A stretch of 64,000 nucleotides of DNA. Source: Talpa occidentalis. Lineage: Eukaryota; Chordata; Mammalia; Eulipotyphla; Talpidae. Below the pieces are notes generated by a model that did not search any database, was not told where the DNA came from, and saw only the letters and a program-made list of their open reading frames with translations. The DNA lies in NCBI RefSeq assembly GCF_014898055.3, contig NW_023603184.1, positions 112,706,615 through 112,770,614 of the forward strand, in the 5' to 3' direction. Numbering within the stretch: the first letter of the stretch is position 1; every line of letters begins with the position of its first letter. Positions 22,995 through 35,985 of this stretch are shown here, in pieces. The translations under genes were made by a program, and so were the position numbers.

Positions 22995-25500
22995 AAAATT
23001 ACACTTCTTCTTTCATATTTTCTAATGTTCAGTACCTCAGAAGGTGTCCTTGTTTGAAAACAAGATTTCTACAGAGGAAAGTAAGCTTTGTGAGGTCTTT
23101 AAAGTAGTCCTTAATCGAAAATGACTACTGTCTTTATAAAAAAAGGGAAATCTTGACAAAAATCTGTGCGCATAGAAGGAAGATGATATGAAGAGACACA
23201 TAGAGAGGGCAAATAGGTAAAGCACAAATTAAATTAAATGATTATGTTTAAATTATTTGTGAAGATGTTCCATTTTTTTTATATAAAAAAAGCTAAAATT
23301 TGTACCTAGGAATGAGGACAAATGTTCCAAATTTTTCATTTTATGTACTTATGATTATGCAACATAATGAATATGTTTCTCACTTAAATTTATCTGATGG
23401 CAGCAGTACTTAACATAATATACTCTGAACTAGCTGAAAAAGATTCTGGATGCTGGTTGCAAAATAAATCATCCTAAATACCACTCTGGGCAGGTTGTTT
23501 AAGGGATAGATGAGTAATCAAAACAGCATCAGATGGTTTCCATAAGTATGGAAAATACACATTGTTGTAAATTCTAAGGAATAATGGAGCAGACCAGGAA
23601 TATTTATTGTGTTTTAGGACCAAGGGCATGAAGGAAAGAAAGGGGTAGACTTCACATGACAGGCAAGAAGGAGGTGACCTCCTCTAAAATAAGTAAAGAT
23701 GCGATTTGTAGATAGGAAATGTTTACTAATAAATGTAGAACCACATGATACCTGCAAACTACATTTTTCTAGGTCCTAAGAGAAAAAGCAGTAATTGCTT
23801 CTTCAATTAGGAAAGGGACAGGAAGCTAGACCACATTGATATTTTCTTTAATTAGAGAGGGGAGGACACAGGCAACCACAGAATGATCTCCCAGCTATCA
23901 GGGTCCTCACTGCATTCATCCCCAAATAATTTGCTTTTTTAAAGTAAGAGTAATAAACTTTCTGAAGTTCCCTGAGTCTTGATTGACTAGTTACTATACT
24001 GATCTTATAAGAGGTCTACTCTGGGCCTATTAAGAAAAGTCTATTTCACCCCTTTCAGGGTGGAGTTTCACTGAACCCACAGGGTAATAGTCCTGGCTCT
24101 ACCACGCAATGTCTAAACAATAATCAGGAACTAAAAATAAATAAAAGCATTTTCTTCACAAATTAATTGGATGTAATTATACCTGCCCATCTGCTGCCTC
24201 TGTATATCATAATAATAATGTGAAAATGATATATTTGTGCAAACTGTGTAAAATACAAAGGCATAACTAATGCTAGGTATAATTTAATAACAGTTTTTGT
24301 TAAAAGTATTTTACATATATTAAATACAGAAAACACAACTTGGCATATTAGCCAAAACTATAGACTACAAGTGATGTCTGTAATCATTAAAAAACTATCT
24401 AAAAAGGGATGAGTTTTAGTGGCAAAGTTTTAGTTTTATTTTCATATTAGTTTAATTTAAATGACTATAAACAGAAAATAAAAGTCATTTAAATTCTGTA
24501 CACTTTTAAAGCAGGGAGCATCTGTCAGCATAATAGACCCTTTAGCCTCCTGCTGGGCAAACCCAGCTAGTAGACATTTTAAAATTGACTGAGCTTGAGA
24601 CGAAGCAATTTTTCATACAAAAGCTGGCAGTTAAAGAGGAAAATGTTTTTATCCTAATTGGATTGGATTTGGTCACTGGGATCTTTTCTCTTCACCACAA
24701 TAAATTTAGAAACCTTTTGTACATGTATACCAGTCAAGATTTTCATAGTTACCTGATAAGTTACCTAACTCAGCTGTTGGTGCTGAATCTGCTCTTACTT
24801 CTCTAATAGTTTTCTGCACTCTTTCCCTTGTGGGTTCCTGAAGAATGTAAAGAGAGATCTAGATTTGTTTGTCAGCTGGTTGTCTCTGCTAATGGCTGAC
24901 AAATGGGCACCCCTTGAAGATACTTTTTGCTTTGCTTCTCTCTTAACTCATCCTACTTATTTGAGGGTGTATTTTGTTGCTTGAACCTGTCAGGTAAATC
25001 GCACATTCTCAAAGAGATACAATTAGCATCCATTATAATGTTATGTCAATTGCTTATTCTTGGTTTACATTTTTAAAGCAACTGGAATAATGCGTTGCAA
25101 ACATTGATTGTGTTTTAGCAATCAAACATTATACTGTGATTAAATTAGTACTAGTACCTAAATGGTGGAATCCATATTTAAGCCTGTAATAAAAATGATA
25201 ATACTTAGATATACTTGTTTCAATAGTTATTATTAATTAATTTCCCCTTAAAGTACAAACACACTCATGTGTACCCAAACACATGATTATTTCCATTGGT
25301 TTAATTAGTGTAGAACCTAGTAGAATATATTTAATGCTGATTTTCTATTTGTTTCCAATTATATTTTACCTGTTCAATTGCTTACACATACTCAGATATA
25401 GTGCTAAAATAAGTAACGCAAAGATCCCATCATCTAATAATTAGTATATTTTTGTTATAGAAAACATTTCTGTGAAAGGGGAAAGACTATCACAGCACAG
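22995..25500. other. Unannotated AT-rich DNA
   Basis: No gene or confident repeat. The interval about 24960-25160 keeps several CpGs and ATTA-rich motifs and looks like unique, possibly conserved, non-coding sequence. Confidence 0.45.
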
Positions 25501-26230
25501 TGAATAGGTGCTATTTTCTCCATTCCCCCCACCACCCTTAACAGCAGCGGCATTGGACTACAATTCCCAGCATGCCATGCTCAGGGGGGAGGCAGCCAGG
25601 AAGGTGTGCGATGAATATATAAATCGAAGTAGACCAGAGGAGGAAGGAGAGAGGTGGGGAAAGACACATGGAAGACACAAGGAGGAGGAGAGGCAATTGT
25701 AGAAGAGAGACCTGAAAAAGAGACATGTGAGCAAGAGACACATAGGAAGGCTTCTCCTCATCCTTGTTTCTGGTGACTTTAGTGTTTCAGTAGAGAGAAT
25801 GGCAGATGTTATCTTGAACTTATAAATTATATGGTACATTTTGAATTTTGTGTCTCTCCCTTCTGTCCCAGGTCTCTGCGAGCTGCCTAATCCCTTTCTT
25901 GTGATTCCTGCTAGTATTTGCTTTGAACTTGTTTTGGTTCTTTGGGGCCGCATCTGCCCCACTGTGGGCTGAGCCTGTTTGGCTGAATATATGCCCACAA
26001 GGGAATATATAATTTTTGGAGTTTGATGAGGAGTCCACAATTTGAAGTTATTTTCTCTTTCTCTGTGTGCATACCAATAAGATCTTTCACACTAAGAACA
26101 TGCTTTCTTTGCCTTTCTGTGCACAGATGGTTTGATAACCTCCTTTAGAACTTAAAAAATGGGGTTTTCCCCTTAGTTTGGGGTCCTAAGTACCCCTCAG
26201 CCACGTAATTACATTTTCATATAACTTTGA
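25501..26230. other. GC-richer island, possible promoter or LTR
   Basis: This block differs from its AT-rich surroundings. It has a ZNF143/THAP11-type motif (25557-25575) and a TATA-like TATATAAAT (25616-25624), followed by a purine-rich GAGGAGGAAGGAGAGAGG stretch. A CAATAAGATCTTTCACAC segment near 26076 resembles an LTR polyadenylation region. The block ends near TTTGGGGTCCTAAGTACCCCTCAGCCA (about 26178-26204). A long minus-strand frame (160 codons) has no recognisable domain and is probably chance. It could be a retroviral LTR or a genuine distal promoter; neither is proven. Confidence 0.4.
25557..25575 (+). promoter_or_regulatory. ZNF143/THAP11 (SBS2-type) binding motif
   Basis: ACTACAATTCCCAGCATGC matches the long ZNF143/THAP11-associated promoter motif essentially base for base. 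In mammals this motif is usually found in promoters and sometimes inside transposable elements. Here a TATA-like sequence lies about 40 bp downstream. Occupancy is inferred from sequence only. Confidence 0.7.
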
Positions 26231-29200
26231 ATGACATTTTTCTATTACTTTGTATTGAACACCAGCACTTATTCAAGGTTAAAAAAAACACTGAAGAGTC
26301 AAAATTTTGAAGAGTCAAAAATTGGAAGTCTAGCCTCCTGAATGGGACTAAGTAAAAAGAAGTAACAATAGCTATGTTATCCAGAAATTTTATCCCTATC
26401 TCTATACATATCTCCATAGATCTCCGGGAAGTTGTATGTGCAGAATTCTAGAGGAGGGAGAAGAGAATGTTTAGAACCATCCGAAGAGTAGGGTGTTAAA
26501 ACAAAACTAAAAAACATAATAAGTGACAAAAAAATAGCAAAAAACTACTAACAAAAATTGAAGACAGTGGCACAAAAAAAATAGCATATCACTCGAGTTA
26601 GATTTAGGAAGCAAAATTATTGACCAGTTATGTTCTTATTTATCAAGGAAATGGAGATTAAGAGAGAGAAGACAAGGTAAGAGAAAGTCTCAATGGATCT
26701 GAGTCCATTCCCAATACCTGCTTGGGCAAGATTTTGTATTTCCTGTGACTCAGTAATAGTAGGGGGAACAACTAGTAGCCAGGGCCCAAAACCTTGTTTA
26801 TAGCTTTGGTGACTAAATGATTTACTGTTTTGTATGGGATGGCTTTGAGAGTGAAATTATAGTGATTAATAATTACTTAGATGTGATATAAACTGGGAGA
26901 GAACTTAGCAAACCAACCAGGTGTAATTCCCCTATTGCTTTCCCATTTCCTATCATCTGCTTTCTCTTGACCAAACTTTACCCAGACTTTTCTCCTCCCT
27001 GTAGCTCACAAAGTCTGCTTACCCTGAAGCCTGAGCAGGTACTAAAAAGTTTAAAATTCTGCTTTAAGTACAGTCCTGTGAACTGGCCAATGGAGCCATA
27101 CAATTTTCCTTTTAGACCCTGCTGGTCATTTACCCAACTTTCCTTTACTTATCGCTTACTCTTTACTGGAAAAGAAAATACTTTTCTGTTTGATTTTGAG
27201 AGATACTTCCTGAGTTCAGAGCATCTTCCTTATTATGATAGGTCCTTCTTATTGGACTCTTTTTATATATGTCTAGATTTATTTTAATTTGAAATACTCA
27301 GCAATTGTCAGAAAAGCTATATTACCTTGCAATGGAGTGGGTCTACTTAGGCACTATGAAGAATACTTTCCTATGCTTTCCTACAGATATTTAACAGAGA
27401 GATGTTAGGTAAGTGAATGAGTGATCACATTTGCCAACTTGGATAAGCAAAAAAATACCTTATTCCTTTAAAAAAGCCAGTAATTCAGATCTCACTATTT
27501 AGGTTCTCTGAGTGAAGGAGTAAAACATCAGTCCACACTGGGCAAGTCTCCAGAATCAGCACTTATTCCCAAAATCTGGCCGGTACTAAGGGTAGTGGGT
27601 AAGAGTGGCAAAGATAGTAAATGGGGGGTGGGGGGAAGGGATCTGGGATAAAATAAATGGGAAGTGGAAGTTTACATTGAAATAAATTGAATTGGACTTT
27701 ATACATACTCTAATGATAATAGAGCTATAAGTCTGCTCAAGATATACCTTAGGAATCCAAACTGAAAATCAATACTGTGTGGTTAAATGTAGTATTTAGA
27801 AATCATTCAAAATAATTTCTATTTGTACTCAAGAGAGTTTGGTAATTATCTTTACTTGTTATATCAACTAGAATCTTTTCAACAAAAATGTCTCATGATA
27901 ACTTAAAAGGATGATAGTTTTCCTAGATAACAAGAAGTCTGCAGGAAGAGAGTTGCAAGGTCAGATCAAAGGCTTAGCTCAATACAATTTTCAAGGACAG
28001 GGCGCCTTCCTTATTTTCACTTTGTCACCAAAGATCTTAAGTGGTCACTTGTCATTCATGGTCTTAAAATAGCTACAAAACCCACAAATAAAGTCCCTAC
28101 ATATTACTATGCAGAAAAACATGAGAATTTTTAGCTTCTGATTTAGGCACAAGTTTTTGCCAAACTGAAAAAGTCAGGTAAGAAATATTGTTAAGTAATA
28201 AATTAATAGTGCTTGCCCTAGGAGCTTTTGATTTTGCAAAAATCAATCTAACCTTTTCATAAATGAAGTGAGATGCATAATGGCATCAATTTTATGTAGA
28301 TTTCACATGAAACAAGTTGGGAATATATAGATATATATATATGCATCTATATGTCTATATACTGCTTAATTTAAATAAAGATCTTTTATTTGGATACATT
28401 ATATTTAAATTATTGGTCAAGCTTTTGTTCACAATCTTAGTACTATGTAAGTAAAACATTATTACTCCCCACCTATTTCAGATTTTCCCTCTACCTCCTT
28501 TGGTTCCTTTGGCTGCTCTGATAATAAATTGACAGAATAAAGACTAGTTTAATCTTATGCACATGAAGTTCAATAAAATATGGAATCTAGCAAGTAACTG
28601 AAACAGGCAATGTACATAGCTTTCAGACAAAGTATTAAATCTGTGAAAAATAAACAGGCCAAAGAAATTCTTGAACTTTTTGGTTTGGACAACTAATTTT
28701 AGTTGCTTTTTCACGCAGCTGCTTGTCCCTGATTCTTGTCTCTGACTAAAGGAGGGAGGCCTCTCTAGCTCTCTGTTATAAGGGTCATTTTCACATAGAC
28801 CTTTATTTCCTGCTTTCAGTGCAAATAGAGGAGGGTCAGAGAAATATCCTGCTTTTAGAAGAAAGGGAAGTTTATAATATCATTCATTCACTAACTCTTT
28901 AATTAAAAAAAAATGAATATGCTATTTTGGTACATTTGGGGTGGCCTACCCTGAGACCTGACAATAGCAGTTACATCATAACTCAAACTACAAATCATCA
29001 GTGATTCTTATCTGTATGGGCAATCGATTATTCCTACAAAATTTATGTTCTAAGTAGTTCCCTAATATCTGTGCCTCATCCATCGATCACATACTATTAT
29101 TTTGATTTGAGAATTTATGTTGTCTTATCAGAATTATTGTAAATAGTGCTCATTTAATGCTTCTATATTTGGTCAGACACCCTCCATTCTATCCTTTTTG

Positions 29201-29809
29201 CAATCACAAGTTTGGTTTATCTCAAATAAGATGTCTTATCCATTCTTAACCCCCAAATGTTGATGTTTCCTAATTGACTGTTAGATAAAACCCAACCTTC
29301 TTGTAAGGGCAACACTCTATGCTAATTCCAGCAATTGTGGTTTATGATTCATTTCATATTACAAACTATCTTGAAAGAATAATCTATTGTGTCTTGAATC
29401 ATTTTGTCTATATTTTTCACTTGGAATGAAAGTGTTTCATTATTCTCCTCATTAGATTTCGTCTAGAAGTTTTTCTCTCTTAGATTGGACTAACTGTCCT
29501 TTCTATCATTGTATTTATTACATTTTATTGTAATATGTGGTTATGAATTTTTATTTCTTATACAGGTTGGCACATTAAAATGAGTGGATATATTATTTAT
29601 ATTCAATAAAAGGTTAACATACAATTTAATAAATACTGTCCCAATGAATGAATAAATGACAACAGTGCTGTGGAATTGCTTTTGTATTTGCAGTAAGTGT
29701 ACTATGGAGATAATTCATATATCCAAAATAACGTGAAGTCAAAAAATACAAAATGGTTTGAAATTTTAATCATATGTTTAACTTTACTTCTTTTTTTCCT
29801 CTTTACTGA
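26231..29809. other. Unannotated AT-rich DNA
   Basis: No gene was recognised. Noted inside it are a G-rich run (GGGGGGTGGGGGGAAGGG, about 27623-27640) and a small TA run near 28328-28343. Confidence 0.5.
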
Positions 29810-30007
29810 AAAAAGAACTTTTCTAAGATATCACACTCTGATGTCACTGTCTATGTCAAAGTCATATTTTTTGAATGAGTCTCCTCTGACCTCTAAATAT
29901 AACAGTGCTTCAGGGCTTGCACTCTTGGACTTCCTTATCTATCAAATCCTCTGCTTTGGTAATCATAATCTGCACAATGTCCTTAATGATTCTGTACTGT
30001 GTATTTG

Positions 30008-30038
<31 letters not shown>

Positions 30039-30065
30039 ATAATTGCTTCACCAATATTTAGACTT
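29810..30065 (+). mobile_element. Possible ancient L2 3' region ending in a GT repeat
   Basis: TGAGTCTCCTCTGACC (about 29875) and the following cytosine-rich text resemble the L2 3' region, where GAGGCCTTCCCTGACC would be expected. It ends in a (GT)n run at 30013-30038. Identification is weak because the copy is highly diverged. Confidence 0.4.
30013..30038 (+). repeat. (GT)n microsatellite
   Basis: Pure alternating GT of about 13 units. It is likely to be length-variable between individuals. Confidence 0.95.
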
Positions 30066-30139
30066 TGAAAGGAATTCTACTTTGAATTCCAAATTACTGC
30101 CTCCTTGATAACTCTAGTTTGATTTCTAGTAAGCATCAA

Positions 30140-30960
30140 ACTTAAAACATTCAAAATAACATTGTTGTTTCTAACACTGGATTAAAAAATGTTCTTTATT
30201 CAGTTCAGTAAAAATATTCCCTTATTCATTGACTTGAATATACTAAAAATCTGATATTTAGCCTTGATTCTTCCATTTTCTTCACATTCCACATTCAGTA
30301 AATCACTACATCATGTCAATTCTACCTTCAAAGTTCAATTGAAGTATCTACTTCAATTTGTTTTTTATCTCAACTCTATCAACTTAGTCTTGTTACTTTA
30401 TTCTTTTTTTTCTGAAATAGTACTACAATAACTCATTTCTTTGCTTCCAATTTTATCCCTATGAAATCCATTCTATATGCAACAGAATGATTTTCTTTTA
30501 AACCATAAATCATATGAAAATAATTTCCTCGCCTGGAACATTTTAGTAGCTTCTCAGTGCACATTGAATAAAATTGAATCTCCTTATCATAGTTTTATTC
30601 CTGACATCAATGTTTCATTGCATACATATTTGACCTCATCTCCTGACACCTTTGTTCTCATATACTGAGTATTTGACTTTCTTTGGTTCCTCAAGCTAGT
30701 CAAGTCAGCTGCTTCCGCAGCACATATGTTTGAAATTTTCTGACTAGCTAAAAAGTCATCTCTTTAAATAGGGGTTTCCTCTGATACCTTGACTTACCAC
30801 TCCAATCATTTTTATGTAAATTTTTTAACTTTACCACTCTTACTTGTTTGAAATTACTTTTTATAAATACCATTGCTTATTTTTTTATCTTTCTCACCGC
30901 ACATAAGTTCCCTGCCAATAAGAATGTTGTCTGTAATAGTCACAACTGAACATCCCATAT
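30140..30960 (+). mobile_element. Ancient L2 LINE fragment, sense
   Basis: Recalled L2 ORF2/3' landmarks occur in order. These are TTCACATTCCACATTCAGTAAATCA (about 30281), ATGTCAATTCTACCTTCAAA (about 30313), AGAATGATTTTCTTTTAAACCATAAATCATATG (about 30484) and TGACCTCATCTCCTGACACC (about 30631). TTTCCTCTGATACCTTGACTTACCACTCC (about 30775) follows, and it closes with a short TCCCTGCCAATAAGAATG end. All frames are broken. This is one of the longest L2 remnants in the window. Confidence 0.8.
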
Positions 30961-32025
30961 AGGAATGACTTTTCCATATTAAGGAGATAAGATTTTATAT
31001 ATAACATAATTACCATGGAAAATGGAATTATGCAGATAAAAACTCTGGATATATCTATGCTCTAATATTTACATTGTAAATGATGAAATGAATCTTATGA
31101 TGTAAATGGTGAAATGAATCTTATTGTTTTCCCAGATTAATTAGTATATTTGTAAACTAGTAGCAAATTACTTCTTAGCTGATTCAATAAGTATAATAAA
31201 GAATATATGAAAGAAAAGCTGCAAAATTTAAATCATTGCAGTTAATCTTGGAGATGACTATTGGAATTACAAAGCTAGAAGACAGATCTCACCAATTGCC
31301 ATAAAAATTTCATCATTTTTACCAAACTGACCCAGTTAGAAGTTTGGCCATCCAGACTATTCATGGCAATTTTTCAGAAATTGTGGAATAGTATATGTTG
31401 TATGTTCTGTGTTTTAAAACTAATTTGTTTCCAATAATCCATCTTACAAAAATGAAAGTTGGTATTATCTGACCAGCAGAATTATCTAAATGAATAAACT
31501 TTAAAAAAATAAGTATTATAAATCTTGGCAGTCATTTAAATAGTTAAATTCAGGTAAATGTTTTTATGATTTTTTCATGGACTGATCAAATTGGCAAAAT
31601 ATTAGAAATCAATGGCCATTGAAAATAACTGGAAAATGAAAATAAAGTGATTTTAAAATTAGAATATAAATAAATGTGAACATATGAGTCAACTGACAGA
31701 AACTGAATTTTTAGAAAGCATCTGTTCCAGAGAGTATGCTGCATTTGTGGATATTTGGCTAACGATCTAGAGTACTGAAAGAAATATTGTAGCCAAATTC
31801 AGTGTAGAAATTTTTAGTTCTGCCCACAAAACTTATGGAGTGTGTGTGTGAGTGTGGGTATGTGTGTGCTTATTCAATCAGTTACAAACAAAAGAGCTGA
31901 TGATTTTATAAGGACAAAGGGAAAGAGGAAGTATAGCTATAATAGTTCCTTCACTGATCAAATGAAGATTTACCTTTAAATAATTAATTTTGTTTGGCAT
32001 ATTCAGAGAGTCAATCCTTTGATAA
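30961..32025. other. Unannotated AT-rich DNA
   Basis: No gene or confident repeat. A duplicated GATG(A/T)AAATG(A/G)TGAAATGAATCTTAT pair sits at about 31081-31124. A short GT-rich run lies near 31839-31868. Confidence 0.5.
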
Positions 32026-32029
32026 TTAT

Positions 32030-32735
32030 TGTACAAGGCCCCTTTGTACTAGGATTTATAAAAGTGAGCAAGGTAGAAATCATCTCTGCCCTCTACAGTT
32101 TTAGAAATTGTTGGAAGGGAGGGTGAAGATACAAAACTGTGAAACATAGTAAGTCATAACAGCTTCCAAGACGGGATAATGTAAGGTTTAAGAATACTAT
32201 GGGTGAAGAATTTAACTGAGGAATGATATGAGGACAAAACTAAAATATCCTCATTCCAGAATATAACAGCTGTAGAGATCATAGAATCTACTGGAAGATT
32301 GGGAAATATTGAAATGGGAGGTAGTTGGCTTAGTTGGTGAGAGATGAAACTGTACAACAGCAAGGGTCAAATCTGGGAGAACTCTGACCAATGTTAGGGG
32401 TTTAGACTATCCTAAAGCCATAGAAATCATGGAAGACTTTTAAGCAAAAGAATGTCATAACTGGATTTTTTTTTTTAAGACAAAATGTTAACAATAGGGT
32501 GGAAAATGAACTGAAGAATGGAAACACTGGATCAGTTAGGGTTTACAGTGTCTGTTTGTTTAGTTTTGTTTTTTTTTTTTTGCAGTAATCTAAGCAAGGA
32601 ATAATTACTACTTGGGCTAGAGTTTAGATGTTGTTGGAGAATGAGGGACTAATTAGGTATTTATGTGATAAGATTCAGAGAATAGTTGAATATTATGTGT
32701 GAAAGGGAGGTCAGAAATAAACTCTAAAATCCTAA
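32030..32735 (-). mobile_element. Ancient L2 LINE fragment, antisense
   Basis: Complement of the L2 3' half. TTTATAAAAGTGAGCAAGGTAGAAATCATCTCTGCCCTCTACAG (about 32055-32100) is the reverse of the L2 3' UTR. AGCCATAGAAATCATGGAAGACTTTTAAGCAAAAGAATGTCATAACTGG (about 32417-32465) and GCAGTAATCTAAGCAAGGAATAATTACTACTTGGGCTAG (about 32582-32620) are reversed ORF2 parts. Poly(T)-rich insertions (about 32467-32477 and 32568-32581) lie inside. Together with the sense L2 at 30140, this gives two opposed L2 copies 1.1 kb apart. Confidence 0.75.
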
Positions 32736-35394
32736 CTTAGTTCATAGGAAACACAAGAATAAAATTCACACTTCATGAGAAAGGGCATAAATTCAGTTTC
32801 AACATCATTAAATTCAAAATGCTTTCTTTGGAAGGTGTTTGTTTTTTTTTTTTTAATTCGAAAAAATTTGTATTTGCCAGAGTACAATTAGCCTCAGAAT
32901 TCTCAGATGAACAGAATGAGTCAGTAAGTCAGATTCTGAACTTTATTTGTTTAAAATGGGCAGCAGCCTACTACTCAGCTTATTAGTAGAGAAAAAGAAA
33001 TTTTAGATATCCCATGATAATCTGATAGGGATAATTTAGTAAATTTTCTAAGACAATTCCAAGAAACAAAGTTGAACAAGTATTTCTCTAATACAGAGTA
33101 TTAAGAGGGAAAAGGAAAGTTTTTGAACATCTTGTTATGTTTTTAGAGTAGTTTAGTCAAATAGGAATAAAAACAAGAGGGTAGGAGCCTCTCTTAGTTT
33201 TATCTCTATCTTTCATTAGTGCAGTGTGCTGAAAAGAAAACAACTGCTTAGCACAAAAAAGAAAAATGTATCACTGATAAATATTTAGAAGGCAAGTGAA
33301 ATATTATTTCCCAGTGTCTATAAGAAAAAATATTCATTTATTTTACAACTTTCACATTCACTTATTTTGCTATTGCTACAGAAAACCTAATAATTAGTAA
33401 ATTATAATTATTACTGCATAATACCAGAAAATCAAGTTACAGAAGACAGAGAAAAATGTTCTTAAATTATGGGCATGGTTTCACTATGCATATTAGGTAT
33501 ACATTATTTAAACAATTAGCTCCTTCATAAACACTTTCCATGTAGTGAAATTTTGAATATATATGGCCAATATATTAGTAGATTTTATAATCAATGATCA
33601 GTTAGCAAACTAGTTGCCTGACATGTTCAATTATTTAGATATTTAGCTTTAAGCCCAAAGTGATTTCTTTTTATTGGTAAAATAAAACAAAACATTATAA
33701 ATCAATATAATAAAACATAGTTATTGTCTGAAATTATTGGAAGCTTTTAAATATTAAAAATACAGTGTCCTCAAATTTCAAAGAAAGCATTATCTTTATA
33801 CTGTTCTAAGTTAAGTTTCTATGCTTTAATTCCCTATTCACTTTCTGGTTAGACCAAATTAAGAAACTGTTTGAAAGTAGCATCTTTATGAAATAGTTTG
33901 TTCCTTTGGAACTTACTATTCAATTCAACTGAAATGCCAGCATTGTTAGAAAGAAAAAAACCAAAACAACTCAAAGGAAAGGAAAAAGAGAATGCCTAAA
34001 ATATGATTTTATAAACCTTTTTCATCTTTATAGATTGTAAATCCTATTCTGGGAAATCTTCCAGTACAAATGACCTAAAGGACAGAAAAACTAACTGTAG
34101 TCAAAGTCCCTTTGTGTAAGTACTTATGAGCTATAAGTTTTTTCCCTTAAAGTCCTCTGAGGCTTATTGTCTTTTCAGTCTGTGAAAATTTTGCCTGCTC
34201 ATCTGTTTCACCTGCCTGCAGTACTAACATCATGCCAAAATTGTTATTGCTGCATAAATAATTGAGCGCAAGTTACTGTACGAAGTTCTCAAAACTCTAT
34301 AATTGCACGCGGTGGGGAAAATTACCACAAAAATTGTTTTAGTTGGTTGTTTTTCAAACACAACCTGAATGTTGTTGATATACTTCTGAAAATAGCTAGA
34401 TCTGATATTCAGATTTATTTATTGTGTTGCTGTTTATCACTTGGACAAAACAGCTGTTTTCAGTACCAGGAATTATAAATCAACCCTTTGTTTATTTACA
34501 TTTTAAATATAGATATGGATTAATAGATAAACTATCACATATTAGCTCTGTTTATAGAAAAGGGAACACAACACATATTATGAGACTTATTATAATATAT
34601 ATTAAAATATTTGAGAAATTAGACACAATTTAATTTCTGAATTTCAGTACATTGTTTTCAGGCTCCAAACTGAAAGTAATCTTAAAAAAATACAAAGTGA
34701 TGATAAACTGATAACTATGAACATATGTTTAGAAGAAATCAAGAGCTACCTATAACTTCAGAACCCACTGTCTTTTTCCTCCAATTATGGAGTTATAATG
34801 GATACTACACTGTGTAAGTTCCTTGCATAATATGTTCATTTGATAAATCTATAAAACTGCAAAATATTTTTCCATCATAATATTTGTTATCATCACCTTT
34901 TCTTCTCATACTTACTTTTTTATATGGTGAGGACATTTAAGATCTCTCAACAGCATTCAAATCTAAGCTATAGATGATTAACTATAATCATCTTACTAAT
35001 CTTCTTGTATAATGTACTATCCTGTACATTAGATTCTCATATTTATTAATCTTATAGCTAGGATATTGTACCCTTTGACCAATATCTCCCATTTCCCCTT
35101 ACTTAACTACTAGTAACAAACACTACTTTTTCTCTGTTTTGACTTTTTTCATATTTCACATCTAAGTGATATTATTCAATATATGTATTTCACCATCTGA
35201 CTTATTACACTTGGCATAATAACCTCAAGACAGAAACACTGGCTTTCATATCATTAGCTTCCCTATATAAGATCATATAGTTACTATTCATTCAGATAAA
35301 GTATTCAAGCTTTCCCCTTTACATGTCAAAGAAATGTATTGTTTGAAAATAGTTATCTGTCCCTCTTCCTTGACTATGCAAAATAATATTTTCA
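32736..35394. other. Unannotated AT-rich DNA with a candidate conserved element
   Basis: No gene was recognised. The stretch 34190-34400 retains CpGs (TTGAGCGCAAG, GTACGAAG, GCACGCGG) and shows no repeat signature; it looks like candidate conserved non-coding sequence. Confidence 0.45.
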
Positions 35395-35985
35395 CTTATA
35401 TTATTTTTTATTGAGGTAACATCAGTTTACAACACTGTATGTGATATAGAGGTATAGGCTCACACCTCTTCAGATACATGTTATCACACCACACCCACCA
35501 CCAAGGCATTCATAATCTGACACCCTAGTATATTGGGCCCTCCACCCCCTATGTTTCACACCCCTCACCCTCCTCTTCTGATAGCCTCAAGTTTATGTTC
35601 TAATTCCTAGGGTTTTCTTTGGATAAATTTTGTCTGTTCCTTTGCATTTTTTCTTTACATTCTATATATTAGTGAAATCATCTGGCACTTCCCTTTCGCC
35701 TTCTAACTCATATCACTGAGCATATCCCCTCCAGTTCCATTCATGTTGTCACAAATGACAAGAGTTCATCTCTTTTTAGTATATGTACCTGAGTAGTATA
35801 TCATTGTGTATATATTCCCACCTTCATAATACACTCATCTGCTATTTGACACACTTAATTTTATCCATGACATGACTACTATAAATAGTGGTGCAGTGTA
35901 TGTAGGAGTGCTTGAATATTTTCAAGCTAATGTATTTGTTTGATTTTCTCTCATTCTTTGGGTAAATACCTGGAGTGGAATTGAT
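35395..35985 (-). mobile_element. L1 LINE 3' end, antisense
   Basis: Begins with the complement of an L1 3' UTR (TTTTTTATTGAGGTAACATCAGTTTACAACACTGTATG, about 35404) and proceeds to TAATGGAGTTCAG-type reversed ORF2/3' UTR text. Landmarks are CACTGAGCATATCCCCTCCAGTTCCATTCATGTTG (about 35715) and TTTGGGTAAATACCTGGAGTGGAATTG (about 35958). The left side lacks a long poly(T). It is a relic of an insertion truncated at its 5' end. Confidence 0.88.

Noticed and set aside
25558..26040. Longest open frame in the window (160 codons, minus strand)
   Set aside because: It is low-complexity and hydrophobic/serine-rich by chance, with no recognisable domain or splice context, and overlaps a promoter- or LTR-like block. 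I see no reason to call it a gene.
26967..27287. 106-codon plus-strand frame
   Set aside because: No recognisable domain, no promoter or splice signals, and composition like its surroundings.
30706..30740. U6 snRNA-like match (GCTTCCGCAGCACATATG)
   Set aside because: Only about 16 bp resemble the U6 5' end, the rest does not follow U6, and the position fits the ancient L2 around it.
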